A DNA stretch of 55,518 nucleotides from Candidatus Acetothermia bacterium (GCA_016179105.1 JACOSB010000154.1:1-55518), one strand, 5' to 3'; shown: positions 1 through 8,370, numbered from the stretch's first letter. Numbers and translations are program-made. Notes: generated by a model not told the origin, from the letters alone.

Positions 1-120
1 GAGACCAGCTTCAGTCAGCTGACGCAGCTGTTCGCCAAGAGCATCCACGCGGTGACCGCCCGTGGGTTTGAATTGAAGATCATCTGTTTTATCCTGGCTT
101 TTGTCCTCCTCAGTTTCTAG
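1..120 (+). CDS. C-terminal end of an unknown protein with a terminal membrane helix (partial)
   Basis: The first frame is open from the window edge to a TAG at 118-120 and gives 39 residues. The last 16 or so (ELKIICFILAFVLLSF) are strongly hydrophobic and end at the stop. The protein therefore finishes in a membrane segment, as in a tail-anchored protein or the last helix of a polytopic one. The upstream part is outside the window, so no family can be named. The frame is supported only by its continuity and by the hydrophobic end. Confidence 0.45.
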   Translation, partial: ETSFSQLTQLFAKSIHAVTARGFELKIICFILAFVLLSF

Positions 121-134
121 GTAGCAACTTGGGT

Positions 135-140
135 TATAAT
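135..140 (+). promoter_or_regulatory. -10 box upstream of the ACT-domain gene
   Basis: A perfect TATAAT lies 31 nt before the ATG of the ACT-domain gene and just after the TAG of the preceding frame. No good -35 hexamer stands 16-18 nt upstream, so the promoter is only partly supported. An SD (GAAGGGGG) follows before the ATG. Confidence 0.4.
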
Positions 141-171
141 AAAGCACTCATCAAAGAAGGGGGTAATCTCG

Positions 172-546
172 ATGCAAGAGTTTCGCATCTCGTTGCCGAA
201 TCAGCCCGGACAATTGGCCAGAGTCGCAGAAGCCCTGGGGAAGCAGGGCGTGAACATCCGTACCGTCGCTGCGATTGGGGCTGCCAATCCTGTCATCGCG
301 CTCGTGACCGAACTAGAAGACAAGACCAAGTCCACTCTGCAAGGATTGGGCTTAAGTTTCGAGGAAGTGGAAACACTCACGGTGAGAATCCCAGACCAAC
401 CGGGAGAGTTGGGCAAAGTGGCAACTAAGCTCAGCGAAGCTATGGTGAACATCGATTCTATTTATATGCTCAATAAATCCGGTGAGGTGGAAATAGCTTT
501 GACAGTTAGTAACGTCGCAAAAGCGAAGCAAGCGCTAGGACTCTGA
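172..546 (+). CDS. tandem ACT-domain protein
   Basis: The 124-residue protein consists of two ACT modules in tandem. The first covers about residues 1-65, with LPNQPGQLARVAEAL and GVNIRTV. The second covers about 68-124, with IPDQPGELGKVATKL and MVNIDSIY. ACT domains bind amino acids or other small ligands at dimer interfaces. Stand-alone pairs like this usually act as regulatory or sensor proteins in amino-acid metabolism, but no enzyme domain is attached and the ligand is unknown. The ATG follows a GAAGGGGG SD. The gene looks monocistronic, since the next gene lies on the other strand. Confidence 0.85.
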   Translation: MQEFRISLPNQPGQLARVAEALGKQGVNIRTVAAIGAANPVIALVTELEDKTKSTLQGLGLSFEEVETLTVRIPDQPGELGKVATKLSEAMVNIDSIYMLNKSGEVEIALTVSNVAKAKQALGL

Positions 547-658
547 CGGCCATTAAGCGCGCACTATTAGTGAATAGAATCTAGTTGTATCGGCTTACCC
601 CGCGCGATCGTGAGAAAAGAGATATCTCTGATAGACTACGAAAGTTAATCATTCAGCG

Positions 659-1105
659 CTAGAGAGCACGGCTGTCGAGAATAAATGTCACCGGCCCATC
701 GTTCGTGAGCTTTACATCCATGCGCGCGGCGAAGATGCCCGTCTCAACCTTGAGTCCATTTTTCTTTAGCTCACGAACAAAAAACTCATAGAGTGCGCGA
801 GCCGTTTCGGGTAGAGCAGCGTCATCAAAGCTGGGTCGCCGCCCTCTGCGACAGTCGCCGTAGAGCGTGAACTGCGAGACGACAAGAATTTCGCCCTTCA
901 CTTCTTGGATCGAAAGATTCATCTTATCTTGAGCATCGGCAAAGATTCGCAATTGCAAGACTTTGCCAGCCAAGAATGAGACATCTTGTTCGGAGTCTCC
1001 TTTGCCGACGCCGAGCAACAAAAACATACCAAGACCAATCTGCCCAACGATCTGTCCATCGACCGTGACCGAGGCTTCTTTCACTCTCTGCAGAACAATG
1101 CGCAT
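659..1105 (-). CDS. dtd: D-aminoacyl-tRNA deacylase
   Basis: The 148-residue product has the usual length for DTD and starts [17 protein letters not shown]. It carries the two family signatures, SQFTLYGD at about residues 77-84 and NDGPVT near the C-terminus (NxGPVT in most members). DTD hydrolyses D-amino acids mischarged onto tRNA, which keeps D-residues out of translation. It works as a homodimer in the cytoplasm. The gene is divergent from gpmI, and a palindromic repeat lies between the two. No clear SD precedes the ATG. A GATAAT about 30 nt upstream may be its -10 box. Confidence 0.95.
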   Translation of the reverse strand: MRIVLQRVKEASVTVDGQIVGQIGLGMFLLLGVGKGDSEQDVSFLAGKVLQLRIFADAQDKMNLSIQEVKGEILVVSQFTLYGDCRRGRRPSFDDAALPETARALYEFFVRELKKNGLKVETGIFAARMDVKLTNDGPVTFILDSRAL

Positions 1106-1149
1106 TGCGTGACAGTTTGCCGAGAAGTTTTCCGATTATCAAATCCCTT

Positions 1150-1180
1150 GTAGTCGGGGCGCAGCATACTGTGCCCCTAC
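1150..1180. repeat. dispersed GC-rich palindrome, copy A
   Basis: Inverted repeat with arms around GGGGCGCAG and CTGTGCCCC and outer GTAG/CTAC. It lies between the divergent dtd and gpmI genes. It is an imperfect member of a six-copy family in this window (others near 3970, 15303, 16890, 33634 and 53731). Confidence 0.7.
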
Positions 1181-1189
1181 GCAGTCCGT

Positions 1190-1219
1190 TTGCGGGACTG
1201 AATCATCTCTAACTATAAT
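1190..1219 (+). promoter_or_regulatory. promoter of gpmI, apparently leaderless
   Basis: TTGCGG, an 18-nt spacer and a perfect TATAAT at 1214-1219. The gpmI ATG begins six nt after the -10 box and no SD is present. The transcript would start at or beside the A of the start codon. Confidence 0.6.
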
Positions 1220-1225
1220 TCAGTT

Positions 1226-2746
1226 ATGCGAAAGACTCCGCGCGTGCTGGTCGTGCTCGACGGCTGGGGAATGCGAGCAAACACCGAATGGAACGCCGTC
1301 GCAAATGCTCACAAACCCAATTTTGATTCGTACTGGAAAAATTTCCCGCACACGACGGTTCGCACCGACGGCGAGTTCGTCGGACTGCCTCCTGGCCAGA
1401 TGGGCAACTCCGAAGTCGGGCATCAAAATCTAGGAGCCGGGCGCGTGGTGCTCCAACTCTCGATGCGCATCACGAAAGCGATCAAAGACGGAAGCTTTTT
1501 CAAGAACCCCGCTTTCGCGCGAGCGTTCGACAACGTTTTCGAGCAGCGCTCGCGGCTCCATCTCATCGGGCTCGTCTCCGATGGCGGTGTGCATAGTTTA
1601 CTCGATCATCTTTTGGCTTTGCTGGACCTCACCAAGCGTGAGCGCCTCCCGGAAGTGTATATTCATGCCTTTCTCGATGGCCGCGACACACCGCCCACGA
1701 GTGGCGCAAGCTATATTCGACACGTGCGCGAGTACGCTGAAAAATTGGGAGTCGGAAAGATTGCGACGATCGTCGGACGCTACTACGCAATGGATCGTGA
1801 CAATCGCTGGGAGCGCATCGAAAAAGCGTTTCGGCTAGTGAGATTCGGAGAAGGCAGAACCGAGAAGGGGAAGCCGGAGGAGATTGTAGCACGCGCGTAT
1901 GAGCGCAGCGAGACCGACGAGTTCGTCCAGCCCATCACGCTCGATCCTTCGGGAGCCATCCGTGACAAAGACTCGGTCATATTTTTTAACTTCCGCCCGG
2001 ACCGCGCTCGACAGATCACCCGTACTTTCATAGACAAAGAATTTAGCGCGTTCGATCGTGGCGGCACCCCACGGGTGACCTTTGTTGGTATGACGCCTTA
2101 TGAAGATGATTTTTTGATCCCGGCCGCCTTTGCTTCAGAAGAAGCACTGCCCAACATCATGAGCAAAGTCTTGACCGATCATCATCTCACACAGTTGCGC
2201 ATCGCCGAGACCGAAAAATACGCCCACGTCACGTACTTTTTTAATAACGGACGCGAGACGCCTTTTGTGGGCGAAGACCGAAAACTCATTCCGTCGCCCA
2301 AGGTGCCGACCTACGACCTGAAGCCTGAGATGTCCGCCTACGAACTCACCCGCGAAGCCGTCGAGCACATCACGAGCGGCCAGTATGATTTTGTCTTACT
2401 GAACTATGCGAACCCCGATATGGTCGGGCATACGGGTGTCTATGAAGCAGCGATCAAGGCCTGCGAGGCCGTCGATGTTTGTCTGGGAAAACTCGTCGAA
2501 GCGACGCTGGCCCAGCAGGGCGAATTGCTCCTCACCGCCGACCACGGCAACGCCGACCTCATGCGCGATGAGAACGGCCAGCCTCACACGGCGCATACGA
2601 CGAGTCCCGGCCCCTTGATCTATGTCGGCCCCCGGAGTTTGCAACTGGCGAACGACGGCGCTCTATGCGATGTCTCGCCCACGACGCTCGCGCTGATGGG
2701 CTTGCCCCAGCCGCGCGAGATGACCGGAAAGAATCTCTTAAAATGA
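1226..2746 (+). CDS. gpmI: 2,3-bisphosphoglycerate-independent phosphoglycerate mutase
   Basis: At 506 residues this is normal for iPGM. It opens with VLVVLDGWGMR, which holds the first metal-binding Asp. PGQMGNSEVGHQNLGAG, near residue 60, contains the catalytic serine that is transiently phosphorylated. HAFLDGRDTPP, FNFRPDRARQ and LLTADHGNADLM are further alkaline-phosphatase-superfamily metal and substrate motifs. The enzyme interconverts 3- and 2-phosphoglycerate with Mn2+ in glycolysis and gluconeogenesis. The gene ends in an ATGA overlap with the prenyl synthase, so the two are probably translationally coupled. Its start appears leaderless. Confidence 0.97.
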   Translation: MRKTPRVLVVLDGWGMRANTEWNAVANAHKPNFDSYWKNFPHTTVRTDGEFVGLPPGQMGNSEVGHQNLGAGRVVLQLSMRITKAIKDGSFFKNPAFARAFDNVFEQRSRLHLIGLVSDGGVHSLLDHLLALLDLTKRERLPEVYIHAFLDGRDTPPTSGASYIRHVREYAEKLGVGKIATIVGRYYAMDRDNRWERIEKAFRLVRFGEGRTEKGKPEEIVARAYERSETDEFVQPITLDPSGAIRDKDSVIFFNFRPDRARQITRTFIDKEFSAFDRGGTPRVTFVGMTPYEDDFLIPAAFASEEALPNIMSKVLTDHHLTQLRIAETEKYAHVTYFFNNGRETPFVGEDRKLIPSPKVPTYDLKPEMSAYELTREAVEHITSGQYDFVLLNYANPDMVGHTGVYEAAIKACEAVDVCLGKLVEATLAQQGELLLTADHGNADLMRDENGQPHTAHTTSPGPLIYVGPRSLQLANDGALCDVSPTTLALMGLPQPREMTGKNLLK

Positions 2747-3582
2747 TCGAACGCTATGTCGAAACACAGCGTCAGCGTGTCGACGGCTTTCTCTCCGACT
2801 ATCTCGAACAAAGACGAGAACGAGCAACCGAAAAATTATTCGATGCGATCGAGTACGCGCTCGCCAGCGGCAAGCGGCTGCGCCCGATCTTGCTGCTCGC
2901 TTCTGCCGAAGCGTTCCATCTAAATGCCGAAAAGATGCTATCAACGGCCGCCGCGATTGAATGTTTTCATATCTACTCATTGATCCATGATGACCTGCCC
3001 GCGATGGACAACTCCGACTTTCGTCACGGCCGACTCTCGACCCACAAGAAGTTCGATGAAGCCACCGCCATCCTGGCTGGCGACACACTCATCCCGCTGG
3101 GTTTTGAACTCTTGGCGCAAGAAACAGCGAAGCACTTTCTCGCTAAACATACGCTCACGCTCATTCAGACAGTCGCCCACGTTCTCGGAAGCCACGGGCT
3201 GACCGGCGGCCAGCTCATCGACCTGGATTTTTTGCAAAACTCCGATCACACTTCGGATGATCTGGCCCTGATGTATCGACGCAAGACGGGCGCTCTGATT
3301 GAGCTATCGGTGTCCGCCCCCGCTATCTTGCTCGGCCAAGCGCGAAAGCTTGAGAGACTCAGCAGGTTTGGCCGGGCTCTCGGCTTGGCTTACCAATTGA
3401 TTGATGATATGCTGGATGCCGCCGAAGAAGCGCATAAACCGACGCTGTTGCGGGCGTGGGGTCTTGAAAAAACGCGAACAAGAGCGCAGGAGCTCACAGA
3501 CGAAGCGATCGAAGCGATTCAACCGCTTCACTCCGAACGCTTGGAGGAACTGGCTCGGTATCTCTTGAGGCGAACATATTAG
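2743..3582 (+). CDS. short-chain polyprenyl diphosphate synthase (farnesyl/geranylgeranyl type)
   Basis: The start chosen is the ATG overlapping the gpmI stop, giving 279 residues; a longer reading from 2665 would run deep inside gpmI. The first aspartate-rich motif is DDLPAMDNSDFRHG, with two residues between its Asp pairs as in bacterial IspA-type enzymes. The second is LIDDMLDA. SGKRLRP near residue 45 and GGQLIDLD are further signatures. The region after the second motif is shorter and lacks the usual GKTAGKD, so the C-terminal third is somewhat divergent. The enzyme condenses IPP with allylic diphosphates to make precursors for quinone side chains or undecaprenyl carriers. The exact chain length cannot be read from sequence. 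Confidence 0.85.
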   Translation: MIERYVETQRQRVDGFLSDYLEQRRERATEKLFDAIEYALASGKRLRPILLLASAEAFHLNAEKMLSTAAAIECFHIYSLIHDDLPAMDNSDFRHGRLSTHKKFDEATAILAGDTLIPLGFELLAQETAKHFLAKHTLTLIQTVAHVLGSHGLTGGQLIDLDFLQNSDHTSDDLALMYRRKTGALIELSVSAPAILLGQARKLERLSRFGRALGLAYQLIDDMLDAAEEAHKPTLLRAWGLEKTRTRAQELTDEAIEAIQPLHSERLEELARYLLRRTY

Positions 3583-3593
3583 GGAGGAAGTCG

Positions 3594-3950
3594 ATGGCTG
3601 AACTAAAACGAATTGCAGGGGCGCTGGGAGAAATTTTTATCAGCGAGAAAGCGATCGCGCAGATCTGTGCCAAGGTCATCAGCGAACAGGAAGGCTTGCG
3701 TACCCCCAAACAAGCCCGCGAAGGCACGGGCCTTTGGAGTACGCTTGCGAAAGCCGTCAAGGGTAACGGCGTCGAAGTCACCAAAGAAGATGCTAAATTA
3801 ATCATTAAGCTGTCGCTCTTCGCCAAGTACGGGGTCCAAATTAACGAGGCTGCTCAAAAAGCGATCAAAGAAATCAAAGCGCGCGTCAAGGAATTGGCGG
3901 CGCTCGAGATCGACGAAGTGCTCGTCGAAATCACTGGCATTGTGAAATAA
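3594..3950 (+). CDS. Asp23/Gls24-family envelope stress protein
   Basis: The 118-residue product fits the Asp23/Gls24 (DUF322) pattern. GALGEIFISEKAIAQI matches the opening strand and helix, KAVKGNGVEVTKEDAKLIIKLSLFAKYGVQI matches the central sheet with the typical YGV, and IDEVLVEITGIV matches the closing VNV-x-V-x-GV strand. Members are small cytoplasmic or membrane-associated proteins linked to cell-envelope homeostasis. A strong SD (AGGGAGGA) precedes the ATG. It lies 11 nt behind the prenyl synthase and is probably the third gene of that operon. Confidence 0.75.
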   Translation: MAELKRIAGALGEIFISEKAIAQICAKVISEQEGLRTPKQAREGTGLWSTLAKAVKGNGVEVTKEDAKLIIKLSLFAKYGVQINEAAQKAIKEIKARVKELAALEIDEVLVEITGIVK

Positions 3951-3969
3951 TTTTCGTCGCACGAATTTC

Positions 3970-3998
3970 TGTAGGGCCGAGGTAACCTCGCCCCTACA
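3970..3998. repeat. dispersed GC-rich palindrome, copy B
   Basis: TGTAGGGCCGAGGT followed by ACCTCGCCCCTACA forms an almost perfect palindrome with one base mismatched. It lies between the Asp23 gene and menG. It belongs to the same family as the copies near 1150, 15303, 16890, 33634 and 53731. Confidence 0.8.
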
Positions 3999-4009
3999 TA
4001 CACCAGACA

Positions 4010-4723
4010 ATGGCTCACCCACAAGACCCTGAGCGCATCGCCCGGATGTTTTCTGCGATCGCGCGACGCTACGATCTTGCCAATCACGTTTTGAGCTTCA
4101 ACCAAGATAAACGCTGGAGAAAATTTTTGGTAAATCTCGCAGCTCCTCAATCCAACGAACGCTTGTTGGATGTCGCCACCGGCACCGGCGACATCGCGAT
4201 CGCGTTCGCTCAAACTGTGCTCGATCTGAAGATCACCGGGTTGGATATTTCTCCGGGGATGCTCGGCGTCGCCGCTCAAAAACTTAAAAATTTAAAACTG
4301 AGTGAACGAGTGACTCTGATCGAAGGAAATGCTCTCACATTGCCCTTCTCTGATGAGTCTTTTGAGATTGTCACCATCGGGTTCGGGCTGAGAAATCTTC
4401 CCGATCGCGCTCGCGGGATCGCCGAGATGAGCCGCGTTCTTGGCCCTTCGGGACGCTTGCTAATGCTGGAATTTTCAGCGCCGTTGAACACTCTCTGGCG
4501 CAATATCTATCTCTTTTATCTGGGCAAAATGCTGCCCTGGTGCGGAGGACTATTGACGGGTTCTCGGAAGCCCTATGAATATCTTCGCGACTCGATTCGC
4601 GCCTTCCCCGAGCGAGGGTCCATCACGCAACTGATGAACGCCCAAGGCTTTGAGCACATCTCACTCCACGAGCTGAACGGCGGTCTCGCCACGATTTATC
4701 AAGGCCACAAGAGCCGGCGCTAA
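4010..4723 (+). CDS. ubiE: demethylmenaquinone/ubiquinone methyltransferase
   Basis: The 237-residue product has the UbiE/MenG fingerprint. MFSAIARRYDLANHVLS at the N-terminus and DVATGTGDIAIAFA (SAM-binding motif I) come first. GLDISPGML and FGLRNLPD follow, with GLLTGSRKPYEYLRDSI and GGLATIYQGHK at the end. The enzyme C-methylates demethylmenaquinone to menaquinone, or the ubiquinone precursor. A prenyl synthase upstream and a menC-like gene elsewhere suggest menaquinone here. No SD is evident before the ATG, and palindrome copy B sits just upstream. The stop overlaps the convergent lipoprotein gene by four nt. Confidence 0.93.
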   Translation: MAHPQDPERIARMFSAIARRYDLANHVLSFNQDKRWRKFLVNLAAPQSNERLLDVATGTGDIAIAFAQTVLDLKITGLDISPGMLGVAAQKLKNLKLSERVTLIEGNALTLPFSDESFEIVTIGFGLRNLPDRARGIAEMSRVLGPSGRLLMLEFSAPLNTLWRNIYLFYLGKMLPWCGGLLTGSRKPYEYLRDSIRAFPERGSITQLMNAQGFEHISLHELNGGLATIYQGHKSRR

Positions 4724-6429
4724 GACGTTCGTGTCCGCAACCAAATCCAGACTCCTAGCGCGGCGAGTAAGATCATCATAACGATATAAATCCCCGCGTA
4801 CTGCGTCTGGCGGCTATCGGTCTCTGTTTTGAGCTTGCCTTTCATCTCATCGGTCATGCTACGCACAGATGCCGCTTCGCTCTTGGCGCCTTCCAAGTCA
4901 TTCTTGAGCGACTGAATTTCCTGCACTTTTGCATCCAGTTGGCTCTTCAGATCTGCGACCGCTTTGTTGGTGTCATCGATTTGTTTCGCCTTAGTGCCCA
5001 ACTCTGCCAGTTGTGAGCCGATTTTTTGTGCCAGTTCGTCCTGGGCCATCTTTCGAGCCTTGGTCTCAAGCTCCAACTGGGAGATGCGATGACTCAAATC
5101 TTCTTGGACGATCATCGACTGCAAGCGCTCGCTCAGATTGATCCGCTGCCCGGTCTGCAAGTCTTCCAGCCACAAAAATCGACTCTCAGAATGTTCTTCT
5201 GACTCGATATTCCCAGACTCGGCGCCAGCTCCCGGCCCCTTCGCTCCCAACGGCGCCCCCCCGAATCCACTGGCAGACGCATAGCCGAGACGGTGCTCAT
5301 CGCCCCAGAAGGGAGCAACCCAGGGATCGACTGCATCTAGCTCCTTGACGATCTTGTTTTGCGCGAAGTCAAACACATACAAGTGCCCCGTGGGTTTGTC
5401 CTCATCGTGCATAGTGCTATTCATAAACGGAGTGGACGTTTTCTCATAACTCATCGTCGTGAAGGCCAAATACGAGCCCGCCGGAGAGAAAGTCGGATAG
5501 AGGCTCGCGTTGTCGGCCGTCTCCTTCACGGGGACGAGATAGAGCCGACGGACCGAGCGATCTTTCAGATTGAGTTGGTAAACGCCGCCCATGAGTTGGC
5601 CCGCCGACTGGCTCGACTTTGAAGACGCTTGATACTCAAAGCCCGTAAAGACCAGAGACCGACCGTCGGGAGACCACGTCGCAAACGCGAAAGACACCAT
5701 TCCCTCGCTGGCGGTCACGGCCTTCTGAGTCACTCCCTTGGCTTGGATCATACCGGAGACCAAGGTCTCTTTCTTGCCGTCGAGCGTCAGATGGACGAGC
5801 GCGCTGCGCGCGGTCTCTACGCCCTGCTCATCTTTTTCTGGTTTGTACTCGACGAGCGCCAACGCATCGCTCGTCGGGGCCCAAGCGATCTCCGCGCCCA
5901 TGCCCGGCAGGGCGATCTCAGTCACGAGCTCTCTCGATTGGCTCGTCTGCAGATCATAGACATAGATAGAATATTTGCTCGCATCGGTCTTGTGCATCGT
6001 CGCGTACGCGATATACTCCCCCGAGGGCGAAAAGCTCGGAGACACCAAGAGCTCGCCACTCTCGATGAGTGTCTTGGTCGAATTTCCTTCCGCATCGCTA
6101 AGAATCAATTTGTAAGGAGCCGTCTGAGCGGGGTCGGACTGGGGCGCGACGCTCACGTAGAGCAGTTGCTGGCCATCTGGTGAGACGTTGACCCAATTTT
6201 CTTTAACCCCTTGGGTCGCGGTCAGCCGCTTGACCGTGGAGCCATCGGGGCTGAGCGCGTAAATATCCGTTGCTCCGGCGGAGCCATACTGACCCTGCTC
6301 GTCTAACGGAACATAGAGCCACCCGGTCGAGCTGACGACGACGCGCAGCTCGCCTCCTCCGCACCCGGCCAGCACTATCCCTACAGCGATCAACAAAAAG
6401 GCTCCCAGGCTCAACCTCGCTCTGTACAT
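4720..6429 (-). CDS. lipoprotein with beta-propeller (PD40/TolB-like) repeats, coiled coil and C-terminal membrane helix
   Basis: The ATG at 6429 is preceded by AGGAGG, so longer upstream readings are rejected; the product has 569 residues. It starts with a lipoprotein signal whose lipobox LAGC puts the acylated Cys at residue 23. Residues about 60-420 carry repeats of the type LSPDGSTVKRL, VSPDGQQLLYVS, FSPSGEYIAYATM and WSPDGRSLVFTG, as in TolB and PD40 propellers. About 440-540 is a heptad-rich coiled coil. The last 20 or so residues (IVMMILLAALGVWIWL) form a membrane helix followed by RTRTS. A protein with a lipid anchor at one end and a helix at the other is unusual. It is translated 14 nt behind the RNase H-like gene. 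Its function is unknown. Confidence 0.75.
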   Translation of the reverse strand: MYRARLSLGAFLLIAVGIVLAGCGGGELRVVVSSTGWLYVPLDEQGQYGSAGATDIYALSPDGSTVKRLTATQGVKENWVNVSPDGQQLLYVSVAPQSDPAQTAPYKLILSDAEGNSTKTLIESGELLVSPSFSPSGEYIAYATMHKTDASKYSIYVYDLQTSQSRELVTEIALPGMGAEIAWAPTSDALALVEYKPEKDEQGVETARSALVHLTLDGKKETLVSGMIQAKGVTQKAVTASEGMVSFAFATWSPDGRSLVFTGFEYQASSKSSQSAGQLMGGVYQLNLKDRSVRRLYLVPVKETADNASLYPTFSPAGSYLAFTTMSYEKTSTPFMNSTMHDEDKPTGHLYVFDFAQNKIVKELDAVDPWVAPFWGDEHRLGYASASGFGGAPLGAKGPGAGAESGNIESEEHSESRFLWLEDLQTGQRINLSERLQSMIVQEDLSHRISQLELETKARKMAQDELAQKIGSQLAELGTKAKQIDDTNKAVADLKSQLDAKVQEIQSLKNDLEGAKSEAASVRSMTDEMKGKLKTETDSRQTQYAGIYIVMMILLAALGVWIWLRTRTS

Positions 6430-6443
6430 TTTGTGATGGCCTC

Positions 6444-6971
6444 CTAATTGAGTTTTTGGTCTTCGAGCAACCGATTGACAAATTCTAAGACTCGATGCTG
6501 ATCTTCTGCTCCTAATTCTGATACTTTTTGACGGATACGATCCGGTAAACTCTCTGCTTCTGCTGGAGTCGCGGATTCGAGCAACGCTCGATGGGCCAAC
6601 CGATGGGCTTTGTAATTCGCTTCTCGTTCCACAAAGCGAATCTGCCATTCAGGGAGCTTTCGCAAGAGCAATTCTGCCTCGCGATGAAGTTTTTCCAAAT
6701 GGGGTTTTCGTACGCGATAGAGCCCGTTGATCTGATTAGCCAAGAGCTGGCTGTCGGTGAAAAAGATCACACGCTGGGGTGAGTAATCGACGGCGAGCTT
6801 GGCGGCTTCGATCAGTGCTTTATACTCGGCGATATTGTTGGTCGTGCGCTCGATGCGTTGGGACACCTCTTCGATGATGCGGCCCTCGCCGTCGGTGATC
6901 ACAATGCCGATTGACGCCTCTCCCGGATTCCCCTGAGAGGCTCCGTCGATGTTAATCAAAAGCTTCTGCAT
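6444..6971 (-). CDS. RNase H-fold protein (ribonuclease HI-like)
   Basis: The 175-residue product has an RNase HI fold. NIDGASQGNPG carries the first catalytic Asp, NNIAEYKALIEA the Glu, and FFTDSQLLANQI the second Asp. The fourth position, usually Asp in the RxxNxxADxLA motif, reads EREANYKAHRLAH, so the Asp is replaced by His. About 35 extra residues follow, with a short helical tail. RNase HI cuts the RNA strand of RNA-DNA hybrids. E. coli enzymes changed to His at the equivalent Asp134 are, as I recall, still active, so activity is plausible. The gene precedes the propeller lipoprotein by 14 nt. Confidence 0.85.
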   Translation of the reverse strand: MQKLLINIDGASQGNPGEASIGIVITDGEGRIIEEVSQRIERTTNNIAEYKALIEAAKLAVDYSPQRVIFFTDSQLLANQINGLYRVRKPHLEKLHREAELLLRKLPEWQIRFVEREANYKAHRLAHRALLESATPAEAESLPDRIRQKVSELGAEDQHRVLEFVNRLLEDQKLN

Positions 6972-7094
6972 AGATTTATTTAGATCGCTGAATAACTAAA
7001 GCTCAACGGGCGACGTGCTTCGATCTCTTGGTCGCGCTATCCCCTCCAGTCAGGTACGTCAACTCAATGACCAAGAGATCGACCCTCCACACTG

Positions 7095-7167
7095 TGGGCC
7101 CAGCAGGATTCGAACCTGCGACCAACCGCTTATGAGGCGGTCGCTCTAACCCCTGAGCTATGGGCCC
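7095..7167 (-). tRNA. tRNA-Ile (CAU anticodon, lysidine type)
   Basis: The minus strand folds as a cloverleaf. The acceptor is GGGCCC pairing with GGGCCC before discriminator A. The D-arm is AGCTCAGGGGTTAGAGC, the anticodon stem-loop is ACCGC-CTCATAA-GCGGT, the variable loop begins GGTCG, and the T-arm is CAGGTTCGAATCCTG. The CAT anticodon with flanking CT-CAT-AA and this acceptor resembles the minor isoleucine tRNA, whose C34 is changed to lysidine by TilS to read AUA, more than elongator or initiator Met. No 3' CCA is encoded. Confidence 0.85.
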
Positions 7168-7252
7168 CGGGCATTTTATCGTAACAGGCATTTTGGCTGG
7201 CTTCAAGACAGCTCTGCTTTGAATCACAGAGAACGTGGAGGAGCACTGAGAG

Positions 7253-7310
7253 CACGGAAGAAAGACAAGTCGTTTTCCGTGTCTTCCGTGGAATTTCCGT
7301 GCTTTCCGTG
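7253..7310 (+). repeat. clustered TTCCGTG repeats
   Basis: Four copies of TTCCGTG start at 7275, 7284, 7295 and 7304, with spacings of 9, 11 and 9 nt. One inverted CACGGAA lies at 7253-7259. They sit between tRNA-Ile and the ychF stop codon. The purpose is not evident; a weak fold-back is possible. Confidence 0.5.
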
Positions 7311-7320
7311 ATTCTTGATT

Positions 7321-8370
7321 TTACACATTGAACCTAAAACTCATAATATCGCCGTCTTGCACGATGTACTCTTTGCCCTCCAGACGGAGCCTTCCGGCCT
7401 CTCGGCACTTGGCCTCGCTGCCTAGGGAGATAAAATCTTCGTAGGAGATGACTTCAGCTCGGATAAAGCCGCGCTCGATGTCGGTGTGAATTCTCCCGCC
7501 GGCTTTCTGCGCGCTCATCCCACGCTTGATCGTCCAGGCACGGGATTCATCCTCACCCATCGTGAGAAAACTAATCAGATCGAGCAATCCATACGCCGCG
7601 CGAATGAAGCGATCACGTGCCGGTTCTTTGAGGCCCAGATGCGCCAAGAACTCGGCCTGATGCTCGGCATCTAACTGAGAGATCTCCATCTCGGCGTGTG
7701 CGCTCATCTCGATGTACTGAAGCCCACGCGCTTGTGCAGCAGCTTTTAACCCCTGCGAAGTGCCCTGAGCTATGTGATCCTCAGGGAGATTGACGAGAGA
7801 TAACAAGTGCTTCTGGCTCAAGAACCGAAAGTTCGCCAGAGTCGGCGCTTCGTCAGGCCGATGGGCAAACGTGCGCAACGGTTTCCCAGCCTCGAGATGA
7901 GTCTTCGCCCGCGTGAACAAATCTTTCTCGCGTTCCAGGGCTTTTTCTTTAACTACGCGTTCCAGCCGGTGTTCTACTTGCAATAGATCAGAAATGGCGA
8001 GCTCCGCTTCAAAAAGCTCTAAGTCTCGAACGGGATCGGGCCCCACCGGCAGCGCGTGATTTTCGAACGCGCGCAAGACTAAGACGAGCGCATCGACCTC
8101 ACGAATCGCATTGATCAGTTTCTGATCGAGCCCCGATGCTTCTTTAGATTCAGGGCCGGCAACATCGACGAACTCTATCCGGGCAAGCGTTTTCTTCTTC
8201 GAATTGAAAATCTGCGAAAGCTTTTCGACGCGCAGGTCGGGCACTTGAATCACACCCATGTTTGCTTTGGCGCTCTTACCATATCCGCCGACCTCCGCGC
8301 TGAGCCCCGTGAGCGCATTGAACACGGTGGTCTTTCCCGACCCCGCAAACCCGACCAAACCAACTTTCAT
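7321..8370 (-). CDS. ychF: ribosome-binding ATPase YchF (Obg family)
   Basis: The 349-residue product starts at once with the P-loop GFAGSGKTT. DVAGPESKEASGL is the switch/G3 region and LVNLPED stands at the NxxE position that explains the ATP preference of this family. The C-terminal TGS domain runs from about residue 265 (FLTMGEDESRAWTIKRG) to the closing YIVQDGDIMSFRFNV, which is nearly invariant in YchF. The protein hydrolyses ATP, binds ribosomes and affects translation and stress responses. An AAAGGA lies upstream of the ATG at slightly long spacing. It appears monocistronic. Confidence 0.96.
   Translation of the reverse strand: MKVGLVGFAGSGKTTVFNALTGLSAEVGGYGKSAKANMGVIQVPDLRVEKLSQIFNSKKKTLARIEFVDVAGPESKEASGLDQKLINAIREVDALVLVLRAFENHALPVGPDPVRDLELFEAELAISDLLQVEHRLERVVKEKALEREKDLFTRAKTHLEAGKPLRTFAHRPDEAPTLANFRFLSQKHLLSLVNLPEDHIAQGTSQGLKAAAQARGLQYIEMSAHAEMEISQLDAEHQAEFLAHLGLKEPARDRFIRAAYGLLDLISFLTMGEDESRAWTIKRGMSAQKAGGRIHTDIERGFIRAEVISYEDFISLGSEAKCREAGRLRLEGKEYIVQDGDIMSFRFNV

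Noticed and set aside
7003..7227. Minus-strand ORF across tRNA-Ile
   Set aside because: The same bases fold as a complete tRNA. The reading is a typical false ORF over a tRNA.
7253..7310. CRISPR array
   Set aside because: Repeats are only seven nt with irregular short spacers, and no cas genes are present in the window.
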